Assembly: GCA_017621845.1 (NCBI GenBank)
Contig: JAGASI010000011.1
Coordinates: 62,001 to 126,000, forward strand
Direction of reading: 5' to 3'
Origin: Muribaculaceae bacterium
GTDB lineage: Bacteria > Bacteroidota > Bacteroidia > Bacteroidales > Muribaculaceae
DNA length: 64,000 nucleotides
The translations under genes and the position numbers were made by a program. The notes beneath the pieces were generated by a model that saw nothing but the letters and a program-made list of their open reading frames with translations, was not told the origin of the DNA and made no database searches. Positions 1 through 7,998 of the stretch are shown in pieces. Every line of letters starts with the position of its first letter. Position 1 is the first letter of the stretch.

Positions 1-197
1 AGAGCGTCCTACGCGATGGCTCGACCATTCAGGCAAAAGACGCTTTCATCTATGGCGGTGCCGTTACCCTCTCGGCTGACTTCTTTCTCTCAGACCATGT
101 GGCATTAGGTGCGCATCTGAAAGAGAAGTTTGTCTTCGGCAATGATACCGGACATTTCCTGTTCACATACGGCATCCACCTCAAGTATCAGTTTTAG
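1..197 (+). CDS. traO: Conjugative transposon protein TraO, 3' end (partial)
   Basis: An open frame runs in from the left edge and ends at a TAG at 195-197. The visible 64 residues alternate polar and hydrophobic positions and close with TYGIHLKYQF, a C-terminal aromatic residue typical of outer-membrane beta-barrel strands. TraO of CTnDOT-type elements is an outer-membrane component of the mating apparatus and normally precedes traP and traQ, which is the order here. The next gene starts 3 nt after the stop, so this is one operon. The identification rests on position and on the C-terminal barrel signature; only the tail is visible. Confidence 0.72.
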   Translation, partial: SVLRDGSTIQAKDAFIYGGAVTLSADFFLSDHVALGAHLKEKFVFGNDTGHFLFTYGIHLKYQF

Positions 198-200
198 GTT

Positions 201-887
201 ATGAGGTACACAAAGAATGACATTTCCCGTATTCCGCTTACGGAGTTCATGGCGGCTCTCGGCGAAAAGCCGGTCAAGGCTTTCGAAGACATGAAGCTAT
301 ACCATGCACCGCAACGCGACGACCCGGAGCCGATGCTGGTGGTCGATACCAATACCAACCGATGGTATGACCATGCCACTGACCAAAGCGGAGACATCAT
401 CGACCTTGCCGCACTGAAGATGAATCCTAACCTATACACGGATCCGAGAGACTTCATTATCAAGTACATGAACGACTATGAGCATGGCAAGGAACTTTCG
501 GTAAAGGCGCGTCAGCCATTGGAACCAAAAGTGGTGACGCCGGACATCCGCAAAATCAGGCTCACTGACTTTATGAAAGCTTTGGGTCAGGAACATCCCG
601 TGGCTGCCGACGGCAATCTCCGAATCTATAAGGCACCTTACGACCCGAAGGGTGATCCGACAATGGTAATCAACATCGAGACAAACCTCTGGCGTGATAC
701 CAAATCCGGAGCATACGGTGGCATATATGACCTCGCATACGAGATGACAGGCTCAGCCAATATGCGTGAACTGAACATGTATATCGCCGGAGAGATGTCG
801 AACATACAGAAAGTCAGCATCCGTCAGGAACCGAAAGAGCCTCCGAAGCAGGAAGCAGATAAACCGAAACGGAAGATGCGCCTATGA
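201..887 (+). CDS. Protein with two tandem primase-N-terminal-like domains
   Basis: The 228-residue protein carries two copies of one domain (about residues 8-80 and 115-195), each reading D-I-x-x-I-x-L-T-x-F-M-x-A-L-G, then a basic/acidic stretch, W-x-D and G-x-I-x-D-L-A. The same domain begins the next protein, the primase TraP. It corresponds in position to the CHC2 zinc finger of DnaG primases, but no copy keeps the zinc-binding Cys/His set. The gene lies between traO and traP, with its stop overlapping the traP ATG (ATGA), so it is co-translated with the primase. It may be a regulator or DNA-binding partner of TraP (inference). CTnDOT itself goes directly from traO to traP as I know it, so this gene is an addition. 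Start ATG at 201. Confidence 0.6.
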   Translation: MRYTKNDISRIPLTEFMAALGEKPVKAFEDMKLYHAPQRDDPEPMLVVDTNTNRWYDHATDQSGDIIDLAALKMNPNLYTDPRDFIIKYMNDYEHGKELSVKARQPLEPKVVTPDIRKIRLTDFMKALGQEHPVAADGNLRIYKAPYDPKGDPTMVINIETNLWRDTKSGAYGGIYDLAYEMTGSANMRELNMYIAGEMSNIQKVSIRQEPKEPPKQEADKPKRKMRL

Positions 888-1750
888 ACATAGACGAGAT
901 CAAGAAAATCTCCCTTGTGGAGTTCCTGAATCAGTTGGGCTATCAGCCTACCGGCCGCGACAGCAAAGGTCTATGGTTTTACGCTCCGTATCGCAGTGAG
1001 AGAAAACCGTCGTTCCATGTCAATCCACGCAGGAATGTGTGGTTTGACTTTGGGACGGGCGCGGGCGGCGACATCTTCTCGCTTGCCGGAGAAATGTCCG
1101 GTGAAACGGACTTTTTGAGGCAGGCCGATTACATCGCGGAGAAGATGCGCCTCCCGGTCGCTAAGCCCTATACGCCAACGCCGTTTGTCGAGGAACCCTC
1201 TTTCGAGAATGTGAAGGTGTCGCGGCTTACTTCACCGGCTCTGCTGAAATATCTTGTAGACCGTGGTATCCCGAGAGAGATTGCCCAGCGATACTGCGTA
1301 CAGGTCGATTATGAGCTACACGGGAAAAAGTATTATGCCATCGGTTTCGAGAACAATGCACATGGCTATGAGCTGCGAAATCCTTTCTTCAAAGGGTCGT
1401 ATCCTCCGAAGCATATCACTCATATTGCCAACTGTCATGCACGATGCAATGTCTTCGAGGGGTTCATCGACTTCCTTTCGGCAGAACGCCTCGGTTTCAA
1501 CGATCGCATGGATTCGATAGTTCTCAATTCCGTTGCCAATGTCGCTAAAGCCATCACTCCGTTGGCTGACTATACCGTAATCCAGTGCTATCTTGACAAT
1601 GACACTGCCGGTCGTGCGGCTCTCGCCAGACTCCGGCGTGAGTTCGGCGATAAGGTCATGGACAAGTCGGCACTTTATCCAGACAACAAGGATCTGAACA
1701 ACTACCTTATGTCGCTCTATCCGAAAAAATCTTCAAAACTCAAACTCTGA
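884..1750 (+). CDS. traP: TraP, toprim-type DNA primase of the conjugative element
   Basis: A 288-residue protein. Residues 1-85 form a zinc-less CHC2-like domain (LWFYAPYRSERKPSF, then WFDFGTGAGGDIFSLAG; DnaG has Cys where this has A and T). Residues about 185-260 form a toprim domain, with the acidic motif FEGFIDFLS and the DxD motif YLDNDTAGR. Primases of this family are thought to prime the second strand of transferred DNA in the recipient. The start ATG overlaps the upstream stop and traQ follows after 5 nt. Size and order fit TraP of CTnDOT-like elements. Confidence 0.82.
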   Translation: MNIDEIKKISLVEFLNQLGYQPTGRDSKGLWFYAPYRSERKPSFHVNPRRNVWFDFGTGAGGDIFSLAGEMSGETDFLRQADYIAEKMRLPVAKPYTPTPFVEEPSFENVKVSRLTSPALLKYLVDRGIPREIAQRYCVQVDYELHGKKYYAIGFENNAHGYELRNPFFKGSYPPKHITHIANCHARCNVFEGFIDFLSAERLGFNDRMDSIVLNSVANVAKAITPLADYTVIQCYLDNDTAGRAALARLRREFGDKVMDKSALYPDNKDLNNYLMSLYPKKSSKLKL

Positions 1751-1755
1751 AAAAC

Positions 1756-2283
1756 GTGAAAACAATTCTCAACAAACTTGGCGGAATCCGCCTTACCACC
1801 GGCCGTTTCTTCGGCTTCTGGATTGCACTCTTTGCAATCGTCTTCGCAATGACCTCCTGCTCGGATGACCTCGATGTCCAGCAGTCCTATCCGTTCACTG
1901 TCGATGTGATGCCCTACGGCGACAAGATTGTCAAGGGGCAGACCGTTGAACTGCGCTTCGAGATCAAGCCGGAGGGCAACTATTCCAACACCCTCTACAC
2001 CATCCGCTATTTCCAGTATGACGGTCAGGGAACCCTCAAACTTGTCGATGGTCCCGTTCTGGTCAACAACGACCGCGTGCTTTTGGAGAGCAAGACCTTC
2101 CGGCTCAACTACACCGCTCGCACCTCGGAGGCCCACAAGTTCCTCATCGTGATTGAGGACAACTTCGGCTCGACACCGTGGGAGCAGACCTTCGAGTTCA
2201 ACGGCAAGAGTGGCGATGACGGCGGCGAGACTCCCGGAATCATCGGACCGATTGTAGGACCTGTAACCCCGATTATCCGATGA
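1756..2283 (+). CDS. traQ: Conjugative transposon protein TraQ (DUF3872-like)
   Basis: The 175-residue protein has an N-terminal hydrophobic segment (about residues 20-34) ending in a lipobox-like MTSC, followed by a beta-rich domain (QSYPFTVDVMPYGDKIVKG...) matching my recollection of the TraQ/DUF3872 family: exported lipoprotein-type components encoded near the end of the tra operon. The chosen start is GTG at 1756, 5 nt after the traP stop; the next ATG would remove the signal segment. A glycine/proline-rich tail (PGIIGPIVGPVTP) ends the protein. The last codons overlap the lysozyme start in an ATGA. Confidence 0.78.
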   Translation: MKTILNKLGGIRLTTGRFFGFWIALFAIVFAMTSCSDDLDVQQSYPFTVDVMPYGDKIVKGQTVELRFEIKPEGNYSNTLYTIRYFQYDGQGTLKLVDGPVLVNNDRVLLESKTFRLNYTARTSEAHKFLIVIEDNFGSTPWEQTFEFNGKSGDDGGETPGIIGPIVGPVTPIIR

Positions 2284-2771
2284 GAAAAATCCTGCTATTC
2301 CTTATGGCGATAGTGGCCGTCACGGTCACTTCACCGGCTTTCGCCGCAAAGCGAAGTATCATGGAACTGCCACTCTTTGAACGGGCAGTTCTGATAATCA
2401 AGAAATTCGAGACACTACACAAACCGAAGCATTGGCCATATGTCGGCTACGGACATCAAGTCCAGCCGGGTGAACCATATCGCCGAGGCGTCCAGCTCAC
2501 AGAGAAACAGGCTGACGCCCTCCTCCGTAGAGACCTCGCCAAGTTCTGCGCCATGTATTCCAAATACGGCAAGGACTCCGTTCTTCTCGGCGCACTCGCC
2601 TACAACTGCGGCCCCGGCGTCGTCAACAAATCCACCGTCCTGAAGAAACTCAAAGCCGGCAACCGCGACATCTTCAAATCCTACGTTTCCCATTGCCGCT
2701 ACAAAGGCAAGAAACATAAAGGCTTATACACTCGTCGCTTGACCGAGTTCGCCGCACTTTTTATTCCATAA
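2280..2771 (+). CDS. Exported phage-type (GH24-like) lysozyme of the transfer operon
   Basis: The 163-residue protein has a signal peptide (residues 1-22, cleavage near AFA|AK) and a T4-lysozyme-like fold: IKKFETLHKPKHWPYVGYGH has the catalytic-type Glu followed by the GYGH strand, and a later ALAYNCGPG motif is typical of GH24. The Asp normally placed between these (YxDxxG) is not obvious, as the spacer is shortened to KHWP. The likely job is local cleavage of peptidoglycan so that the mating channel can cross the wall. It is the last gene of the operon and is followed directly by a hairpin terminator. Confidence 0.75.
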   Translation: MRKILLFLMAIVAVTVTSPAFAAKRSIMELPLFERAVLIIKKFETLHKPKHWPYVGYGHQVQPGEPYRRGVQLTEKQADALLRRDLAKFCAMYSKYGKDSVLLGALAYNCGPGVVNKSTVLKKLKAGNRDIFKSYVSHCRYKGKKHKGLYTRRLTEFAALFIP

Positions 2772-2774
2772 GAT

Positions 2775-2818
2775 AAAGCATCGCACTTTAAGTTCTTAGC
2801 TTGGAGGTGCGATGCTTT
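2775..2818. terminator. Strong hairpin ending the tra operon
   Basis: Perfect 12-bp arms AAAGCATCGCAC (2775-2786) and GTGCGATGCTTT (2807-2818) around a 20-nt loop. The 3' arm is followed by AGTTTTAT. It starts 4 nt after the lysozyme stop and lies 5 nt before the end of the oppositely oriented fragment, so it can serve both strands. Confidence 0.75.
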
Positions 2819-2822
2819 AGTT

Positions 2823-3357
2823 TTATATGGTTAACTGGTCTTTCAGCCCTTGAATTTGGTCCCATAGAGTCTGGCTGATTTCGTCTGAAGTATCAGGCAT
2901 TAGACACTCGGCCGTCTTAATAAGGTTTTCACATCGACTAAAATCAGACTCTTTTACAGCAGTATATGCTTGCTCCAATAGTTCAATTATAGACAAATAT
3001 GTGGTATTGTGATTGGCTGTTTTCTTTTGAGGCGTATTCTCTTGGGGATCTTTATCGAGCAGTCCGTTTAATTTTTTTTGAAGCGCCTGTTTAACGGCAG
3101 ATAGACCTTTGCCTTTATATGAATATATAGTGGTCGCAATAACTGCACATCTTTGCTTATACTCTTCTGAACTAATGTCGGTTCGGCTATTTTCTAATTT
3201 GCTAATTTTATGTTTTATATCCTCGACAAATTCCTTGTTTTGAAAGTAATTTCGGGCAAACTCATTAGTCGATTCTAAATCTCTATCCAGATAATCCCGT
3301 CTTGTTTCACTATCTATATCACAACAGTTCGGTAAATTTAGAGGTTGGCCAGCCCCG
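2823..3357 (-). pseudogene. C-terminal fragment of a hypothetical gene cut by an IS element
   Basis: An open frame of about 178 residues reads out of the IS end; its apparent first 45 codons are only an antisense-frame extension inside the transposase gene. The remainder is charged and helical (about DIDSETRRDYLDRDLES to QGLKDQLTI), with two amphipathic helices near the end (SIIELLEQAYTAVKESDFSRC). No domain is recognised. The upstream part should lie beyond the IS at >4.68 kb, possibly the small zinc protein there, whose own last residues may also come from IS sequence. Equally, the two could be separate genes. Confidence 0.5.
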
Positions 3358-4690
3358 TCTAAGCCGCTAACTGAGCCAACCGATGATTTATCTTCTGAAT
3401 TATTTTGAGGTGCGGAGATTTTCCGTAGGTCGAAATAATAGTAGAGGCGAGATAAGACTCGAACATAAGCCGCTTGAATTGGGCAACCGATAAATCGGGA
3501 CAATCTTTCCTTATGACCTCCTTGCAGACATTGAGGGTCGTGAAGGAAAGGTTGAAGGCAAAGTCGAGTCTGTCTTTATCGCGAGTCTGTTGTGACTGTA
3601 GACCGGTGAACTGCTTGGCATCGCGTATGCCGAACTCAATCTGAAACCGTGTGCGGTAAAAACCGATGATTCGCTCAGGTTTCATCTCCGTATCGGTGGA
3701 GAAGTATAAAAGCGGCTCGCCGCCTTCAACCGGGCAGATGACAATGCGAATGTTGCGTTTCAACGCTCTTGAATTCACAACAGCGGTATGACATTGAGTA
3801 CCGACACCTTTTGAATCCTTATAAATGAATGAAGTGAACACAGACATATCGAGGTCGGCGAAATCCACTTTCTCCCCATACGTTTTCTTCCGTCCGCGTC
3901 TGCGCGGTGCGGATGGATCCGGTATGGCGAGATATCTCAGATATGAGTTTGCCCGCAATCTTCCCACGAATCGGAATCCCATGGCAACCACCTCATTCAC
4001 AAACTTATATTTGGAAAAGAATGCATCGGCCACCAATATACCGGTCAGAGACAGCAACTCTGCGGCCTTTGATTTTACAAGGGAAATATACCAGTCGAGC
4101 ATCGACATGTTTTGTTCCGACTCCAAAGTCTTGAAGTTCGGAGACTGGATGGCTCCCAGCATGACACAGGCGTGCCTGCTCAGACTGATGGCGCCGATTG
4201 CCATTATCTCCAGACCCCGTTTTACCCGTTGCGCCACACCGGACCAGAAACGCCCCATGCCATATGTCAGCCTGCCGGCTTTGGATATGAACGAGGGGTC
4301 AATGGCAATGGCGATGTCATCTCTGGCGTTGCCGAAGTTCTCACGTGCAATCCCTATGTTGACGTTTATCCAGCCAACCGCAGACTTGAAATTGGATGCG
4401 AAGGTCTTGGCCGTGCGGCCGCCGTAGCGCGACAGCCGGGTGAAGTTGACCTTGCCCGGTATCAACGCGACGGTGCGTATTGTTAAAATCAGCCAGTTGA
4501 GAAACCTTTTGCTCATTTTGGTTGTAGTATTTTCAAACACCGACTTGCACCGAGAGGTGAAGTCCTTGAGAATCGCCAATACGTTCATATCGTCTTAAGT
4601 TTTTTATAATGAACGCTTTGGCGATTCATTTGTGTCTGAGACATCGCCGTATTAACTTAATTTTCAATTACTTATTGATTTTTTACCGAA
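3328..4690 (-). mobile_element. IS4-family insertion sequence (ends tentative)
   Basis: The element contains one transposase gene. The only inverted identity found at plausible distances is 9 bp, TTCGGTAAA at 3328-3336 and its complement at 4682-4690. No target duplication was recognised next to it, so the ends may be wrong by tens of bases. The element sits at the distal end of the long minus-strand run, downstream of the defence genes. Confidence 0.4.
3359..4588 (-). CDS. IS4-family DDE transposase
   Basis: The 409-residue protein shows the DDE catalytic layout: first Asp in IAIDPSF (about residue 93), second in LVADAFFSKY (about residue 186), and the C-terminal YREK signature YRTRFQIEFGIRDAKQF (Y-x2-R-x3-E-x6-K), diagnostic of the IS4 superfamily. 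The length is normal for this family and the frame is intact, so the element may still be active. It has an in-frame ATG at 4586-4588. It catalyses cut-and-paste movement of its own IS. It is unrelated to the neighbouring cargo. Confidence 0.88.
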   Translation of the reverse strand: MNVLAILKDFTSRCKSVFENTTTKMSKRFLNWLILTIRTVALIPGKVNFTRLSRYGGRTAKTFASNFKSAVGWINVNIGIARENFGNARDDIAIAIDPSFISKAGRLTYGMGRFWSGVAQRVKRGLEIMAIGAISLSRHACVMLGAIQSPNFKTLESEQNMSMLDWYISLVKSKAAELLSLTGILVADAFFSKYKFVNEVVAMGFRFVGRLRANSYLRYLAIPDPSAPRRRGRKKTYGEKVDFADLDMSVFTSFIYKDSKGVGTQCHTAVVNSRALKRNIRIVICPVEGGEPLLYFSTDTEMKPERIIGFYRTRFQIEFGIRDAKQFTGLQSQQTRDKDRLDFAFNLSFTTLNVCKEVIRKDCPDLSVAQFKRLMFESYLASTIISTYGKSPHLKIIQKINHRLAQLAA

Positions 4691-5220
4691 TCATTGATAT
4701 CATATTCATCAATGATGTCAAAAACAGTCTGGAGAGCTTTAATCTTTACTCTTTGTTTGTCAATTCTTGCAGAGTCAATCTTTTGACGCCGTGCCCTGTC
4801 TTCAATAATTGAAAATTCGAGGACGAGGTCTTTCATTAATTCCAATGCCTGCCCAAGATTTGTCAAAAGCAGTTGCCGCTGACATTTCTGTATTAAGCTT
4901 TGAGTCGATACAAGCATTTCAGAAAGTTTCTGACCTTCTTGTGTCAGAGGTAATTTCTTCCGTCGAAGAGACATGATCTGATGCCATGTATTTTCATCTC
5001 GCCTATCATTAGCTTCGGCCTTACCCTCATCTTCTACACTTGTAACGTGCCAACCACAACAAAAAGAACAATAATAGCTTCTTGTTGGAACTTTCTCCGA
5101 TGATGAAGCGATTGCATCACGATTAAACTTGATGAAATTATCAGCCTTAGTTTGAGACTCAAAAAGCATTTTAGGGTGCTTGCATCCAATGCAATATACC
5201 CGATTATTCGTTGGCTTCAT
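4672..5220 (-). CDS. Small zinc-binding-type protein, unknown function
   Basis: A 182-residue protein. The first 65 residues have two Cys pairs, CIGCKHPKMLF and YYCSFCCGWHVTS, a layout I recognise from short uncharacterised Bacteroidetes proteins (CxxC ... CxxCxGWHVTS). The rest is helical and charged, with probable coiled coil (SLIQKCQRQLLLTNLGQALELM). Its ATG overlaps the stop of the upstream glycosylase gene by 1 nt, so it is the tail of the same operon. The IS follows directly. If the IS ends at 4690, the last six residues (DSVKNQ) are IS-derived and the gene is truncated. No activity can be assigned. Confidence 0.6.
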   Translation of the reverse strand: MKPTNNRVYCIGCKHPKMLFESQTKADNFIKFNRDAIASSSEKVPTRSYYCSFCCGWHVTSVEDEGKAEANDRRDENTWHQIMSLRRKKLPLTQEGQKLSEMLVSTQSLIQKCQRQLLLTNLGQALELMKDLVLEFSIIEDRARRQKIDSARIDKQRVKIKALQTVFDIIDEYDINDSVKNQ

Positions 5221-6007
5221 TATTTCAGAATTGATTTCCAGATATTTATCTTAGCTTTCATGTTTAGATGTGTGTTTGATGCACTGGTACTGGGAAGCGT
5301 AATTACCTGTATCCTTGTTGGAAGTCTATGTAAATCAACATAGGTCTTAAAATAATCTGACGCTTTCCCTCCATTCAAACCTATTATACGGAGTTTTGGA
5401 TGCTCTAATACGAAATCTAAAATATCATTTGCAATCGGATTCTCTATGTCCGAATCAAGGCTGCTATCTCTCTTTGCTGAGTTGAGCACATCCCATAATG
5501 CTATACGATGTTTCTTCAGTAAGAAAAGTCTATCTTCATAAGAGGCAGGCAGAACATCGTTAAAAAGACTTGCTATGATAGACCAGAACTGATTGCCTCG
5601 ATTGGCATAATACTGTTGAGTCTGGAAGATACCTTTCCCGGTAGAGTCCCTAAGATAAGAATTTCGGATTCGGAGTCAGAGACCGGTGTCAATCCGACTG
5701 TTTGGTTAGCCAAAGAATAAACTTCCGGTGCAACTGTTTGAGCCTTCTGTGCAGCAAGCGACACCATCGGTTTACTACTGCTGCCTGAGTGTCTTATATA
5801 CCATGAAGTACCCTTGCCACCAGGTTGCTCAGCATTGGGAATCTTGCCAGCCCTTAGTAGTTTCCGAAATGGTAGTCCATTACCTGCGTGTCTTAAAGCC
5901 CCATTCTTATCCAGATACATAGAAATCTCATTGGCTTCCGCACAGTTCTGTCTCGTAGTTTCGAGATATTCGTCTATCAGTGAAATAATTCTGTTTATAT
6001 CTGCCAT
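5220..6007 (-). pseudogene. Uracil-DNA-glycosylase-superfamily gene, split by a frameshift
   Basis: Two overlapping frames form one gene. Frame A (5573-6007, 144 codons) has an N-terminal extension with GKGTSWYIRH and the superfamily motif ILILGTLPGK, then runs into a stop. Reading the other frame from about 5616 continues as YYANRGNQFW, KKHRIALWDVL, RIIGLNGGKA and LPSTSASN, the classical blocks of the deoxyinosine/mismatch uracil-DNA-glycosylase family (NPRNxFW, LWDV, LPSTSPAN), ending at 5220. One missing base after CTCAA near 5616 explains the break. Whether this is a real loss of function or a sequencing error cannot be told here. The enzyme class excises uracil or hypoxanthine from DNA. 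The gene sits 2 nt after the upstream small gene and overlaps the downstream one. Confidence 0.72.
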
Positions 6008-6009
6008 AG

Positions 6010-6246
6010 TTATTTGAATCCAAAAAAATCTTTCATAACATTGTCCTCCTCATCATCAAGTAGGTCAAGTATGTCTTTAGTGTCTTCAATCTCATCTTCA
6101 CAGAAGATCGCCTCATTCACCAGATCAGAGGATGGCAAAGAGTAATCTCCGGTTCCAATCGGAGATGAAAGTACATCGTTCAGCTGAGTTTCACGAGCTT
6201 CGAGATACTCTTCAAGTTTCAGTCGTTCTATATCTTTCTTTTCCAT
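6010..6246 (-). CDS. Small acidic hypothetical protein
   Basis: A 78-residue, strongly acidic helical protein (VNEAIFCEDEIEDTKDILDLLDDEEDN) with no recognised domain. The intergenic gaps to its neighbours are 4 nt upstream and 2 nt downstream, so it is translated as part of the operon. The acidic character would suit a binding partner or DNA mimic, but that is only a thought from composition. Confidence 0.5.
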   Translation of the reverse strand: MEKKDIERLKLEEYLEARETQLNDVLSSPIGTGDYSLPSSDLVNEAIFCEDEIEDTKDILDLLDDEEDNVMKDFFGFK

Positions 6247-6250
6247 ACAC

Positions 6251-6796
6251 TTAATCTATATTCCAATATGCATCAGGATCTCCATCGAAGGCGTCGCTTA
6301 TGTCATCTATTCGATAATCCTCCCTAAGTTGATCATAATATTCAGCATCCATTATGCGACCCTCTGCATCAGTACGGATATTATAAGGGTATGGCGCAAT
6401 ATCATGTAGGTCGAGCCACTGATATTCCGCGTCTTTAGCCATTCTGATTTTTGTCTTTTGCTTTAAATGGAATTGCCATAACTCTGTGTATTTAACTGGG
6501 ATAACTTCCTCTCCGGACAGATTGATAATACCCCAGCGGTACTTACCAAAGTTCTCACTTTTACCTACCGGAACATTCCCAATCTTGACTCTTGCAAGTC
6601 CCATAAAAAATGGCTCTATAAGGTCGTACTTCCCAAAGGGGACTATTTCATCTCCCTGGTTATTCATGACGCCCCACTGCCCATCTTTATTTTCTATGAC
6701 TAATACTTTGTCGAACTCATAGACATGGGATGCGTACTTCTTAATAGAAGTAAGATTGGCAAACTTCTTGAGGTTCTGGAATATTGGATTTCCCAT
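6251..6796 (-). CDS. WG-repeat protein (short)
   Basis: The 181-residue protein has at least two WG (KWG) repeats: DGQWGVMNNQGDEIVPFGKYD (about residues 38-58) and YRWGIINLSGEEVIPVKYTEL (about residues 86-106). Each has the W-G-hydrophobic, N-x-x-G, E-x-V-x-P pattern. WG repeats form beta-propeller-like or solenoid beta structures of unknown ligand. The acidic C-terminus (DDISDAFDGDPDAY) has no assignment. No signal peptide, so it is probably cytoplasmic. It is the first of three WG proteins in the window. Confidence 0.72.
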   Translation of the reverse strand: MGNPIFQNLKKFANLTSIKKYASHVYEFDKVLVIENKDGQWGVMNNQGDEIVPFGKYDLIEPFFMGLARVKIGNVPVGKSENFGKYRWGIINLSGEEVIPVKYTELWQFHLKQKTKIRMAKDAEYQWLDLHDIAPYPYNIRTDAEGRIMDAEYYDQLREDYRIDDISDAFDGDPDAYWNID

Positions 6797-6799
6797 AGC

Positions 6800-7993
6800 T
6801 TAATATTTTATTTCGAGAAGAATGGGATTGTTTGTGGATACTGTACAATCCTTAATAATCTCGGCTCTAACTATTTGAGGTTCAAAACTGCGGCTCGCAA
6901 GGAAATAATCTATCCTATGTCCTTGATTGTTAGCTCTGACCGTAGTGTCATTCCTGAAAAAGTAGGAAAATTCGTTGGTGAATGGATTGAGGATTCGGTA
7001 AGTATCAATCAGATGCCCTGTCTTTAGCAGTTCCTCGAAATTATGTCGCTCCCAATTATGGAAGTTGGCTTGATTTCGCTGATATTTGCCATCCCAACAG
7101 TCGCTACCTGTCGCAACAATGTTCATGTCACCACATATAATCTGCCGGTCAGGAGTAGTGCCAACAATCTGCTTCAGGCTCTCGTCGAATTTCTTACGGT
7201 GTTCAACCGCGCCCTCTATGTTCGGGTTAGAGTATGGGGTATAGATATTATAGAGAGTGAATGCTGGATAAAAGATTTCCGTTCTCAACAGATGCCCCGA
7301 CAACTCCGGATTCTTAGGCTTGTCAAAAGTGCATGGTATATAGTTCTTGACATAAGTGGCGATTCCGGCATAGGGCGCTGAGAAACACTCTCGTTTGTAG
7401 TCTTCAATCTCAAATTCCGGAGAGTCTTTAATATCTTTGACCTTTTGGAGACAAATTATTTCCGGCGAGTATTCCCTGATAAGTTTCTTCAATGACTCAA
7501 AGTGGGCCTTGATGCCGTCAATATTCCAGCTTATCAGTCGCATTGTTGTGGGAGGAGTTGGCATTGTATATTGTCCCACTTTAATACGTCCCACCGGCAA
7601 AGACCAATATTCTCCGTAGAATACAGGCGTTTGACCTTTAGCAGCGAAAGATAGAAGTTTGTTGAACCACTGCACATACTCTACATCTTCGCCCTTACCA
7701 ATCTCAAGGAGCCGAGGATTTTCATTCATGAATGTCTTCACCAATGGTTTTATATCCTCACCGGTAGTCATCGCTCCAGTAGAGGTACACCATATTTCAC
7801 TTGGATCCCCTGTGAAAACGATTTCCCGATTGACACAAATATGGTCTTGCGTTGTGATATGGCAGCGCAAGCTAAGCCCTGTGGGTGCCATATAAGACAT
7901 CCAGCGAAGTTTCTGATAGCCTGACTTATGAAGTTCATGCAGAATCTGCATCAACTCATAAACCCCGAGAGACTTTAATTTACTTTCTGCCAT
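6800..7993 (-). CDS. ExoIII-like endonuclease/exonuclease/phosphatase protein, catalytic residues lost
   Basis: A 397-residue protein. Residues about 1-148 are an unassigned N-terminal domain. Residues about 150-397 follow exonuclease III (XthA/AP endonuclease): MRLISWNIDGIKAH, IICLQKVKD, TLYNIYTP, IICGDMNI, RIDYFLAS and a final TNNPILLEI. In active ExoIII the second motif is LQE(T)K with a metal-binding Glu, and the last is SDH-x-P with the catalytic Asp-His pair. Here the Glu is Lys and Asp-His is Thr-Asn. The Asn in SWN, the GDMN Asp/Asn and RID Asp remain. It may bind DNA or nucleotide without cutting (inference). It lies 3 nt from the preceding WG gene. Confidence 0.72.
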   Translation of the reverse strand: MAESKLKSLGVYELMQILHELHKSGYQKLRWMSYMAPTGLSLRCHITTQDHICVNREIVFTGDPSEIWCTSTGAMTTGEDIKPLVKTFMNENPRLLEIGKGEDVEYVQWFNKLLSFAAKGQTPVFYGEYWSLPVGRIKVGQYTMPTPPTTMRLISWNIDGIKAHFESLKKLIREYSPEIICLQKVKDIKDSPEFEIEDYKRECFSAPYAGIATYVKNYIPCTFDKPKNPELSGHLLRTEIFYPAFTLYNIYTPYSNPNIEGAVEHRKKFDESLKQIVGTTPDRQIICGDMNIVATGSDCWDGKYQRNQANFHNWERHNFEELLKTGHLIDTYRILNPFTNEFSYFFRNDTTVRANNQGHRIDYFLASRSFEPQIVRAEIIKDCTVSTNNPILLEIKY

Positions 7994-7998
7994 AGTTG

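Noticed and set aside
2280..2771. Lysozyme gene as part of a prophage
   Set aside because: It overlaps traQ and ends the tra operon, so it is a transfer lysozyme.
3359..3503. N-terminal extension of the 2823 frame inside the transposase gene
   Set aside because: It is the antisense-frame continuation across the IS end. The transposase frame is the real one there.
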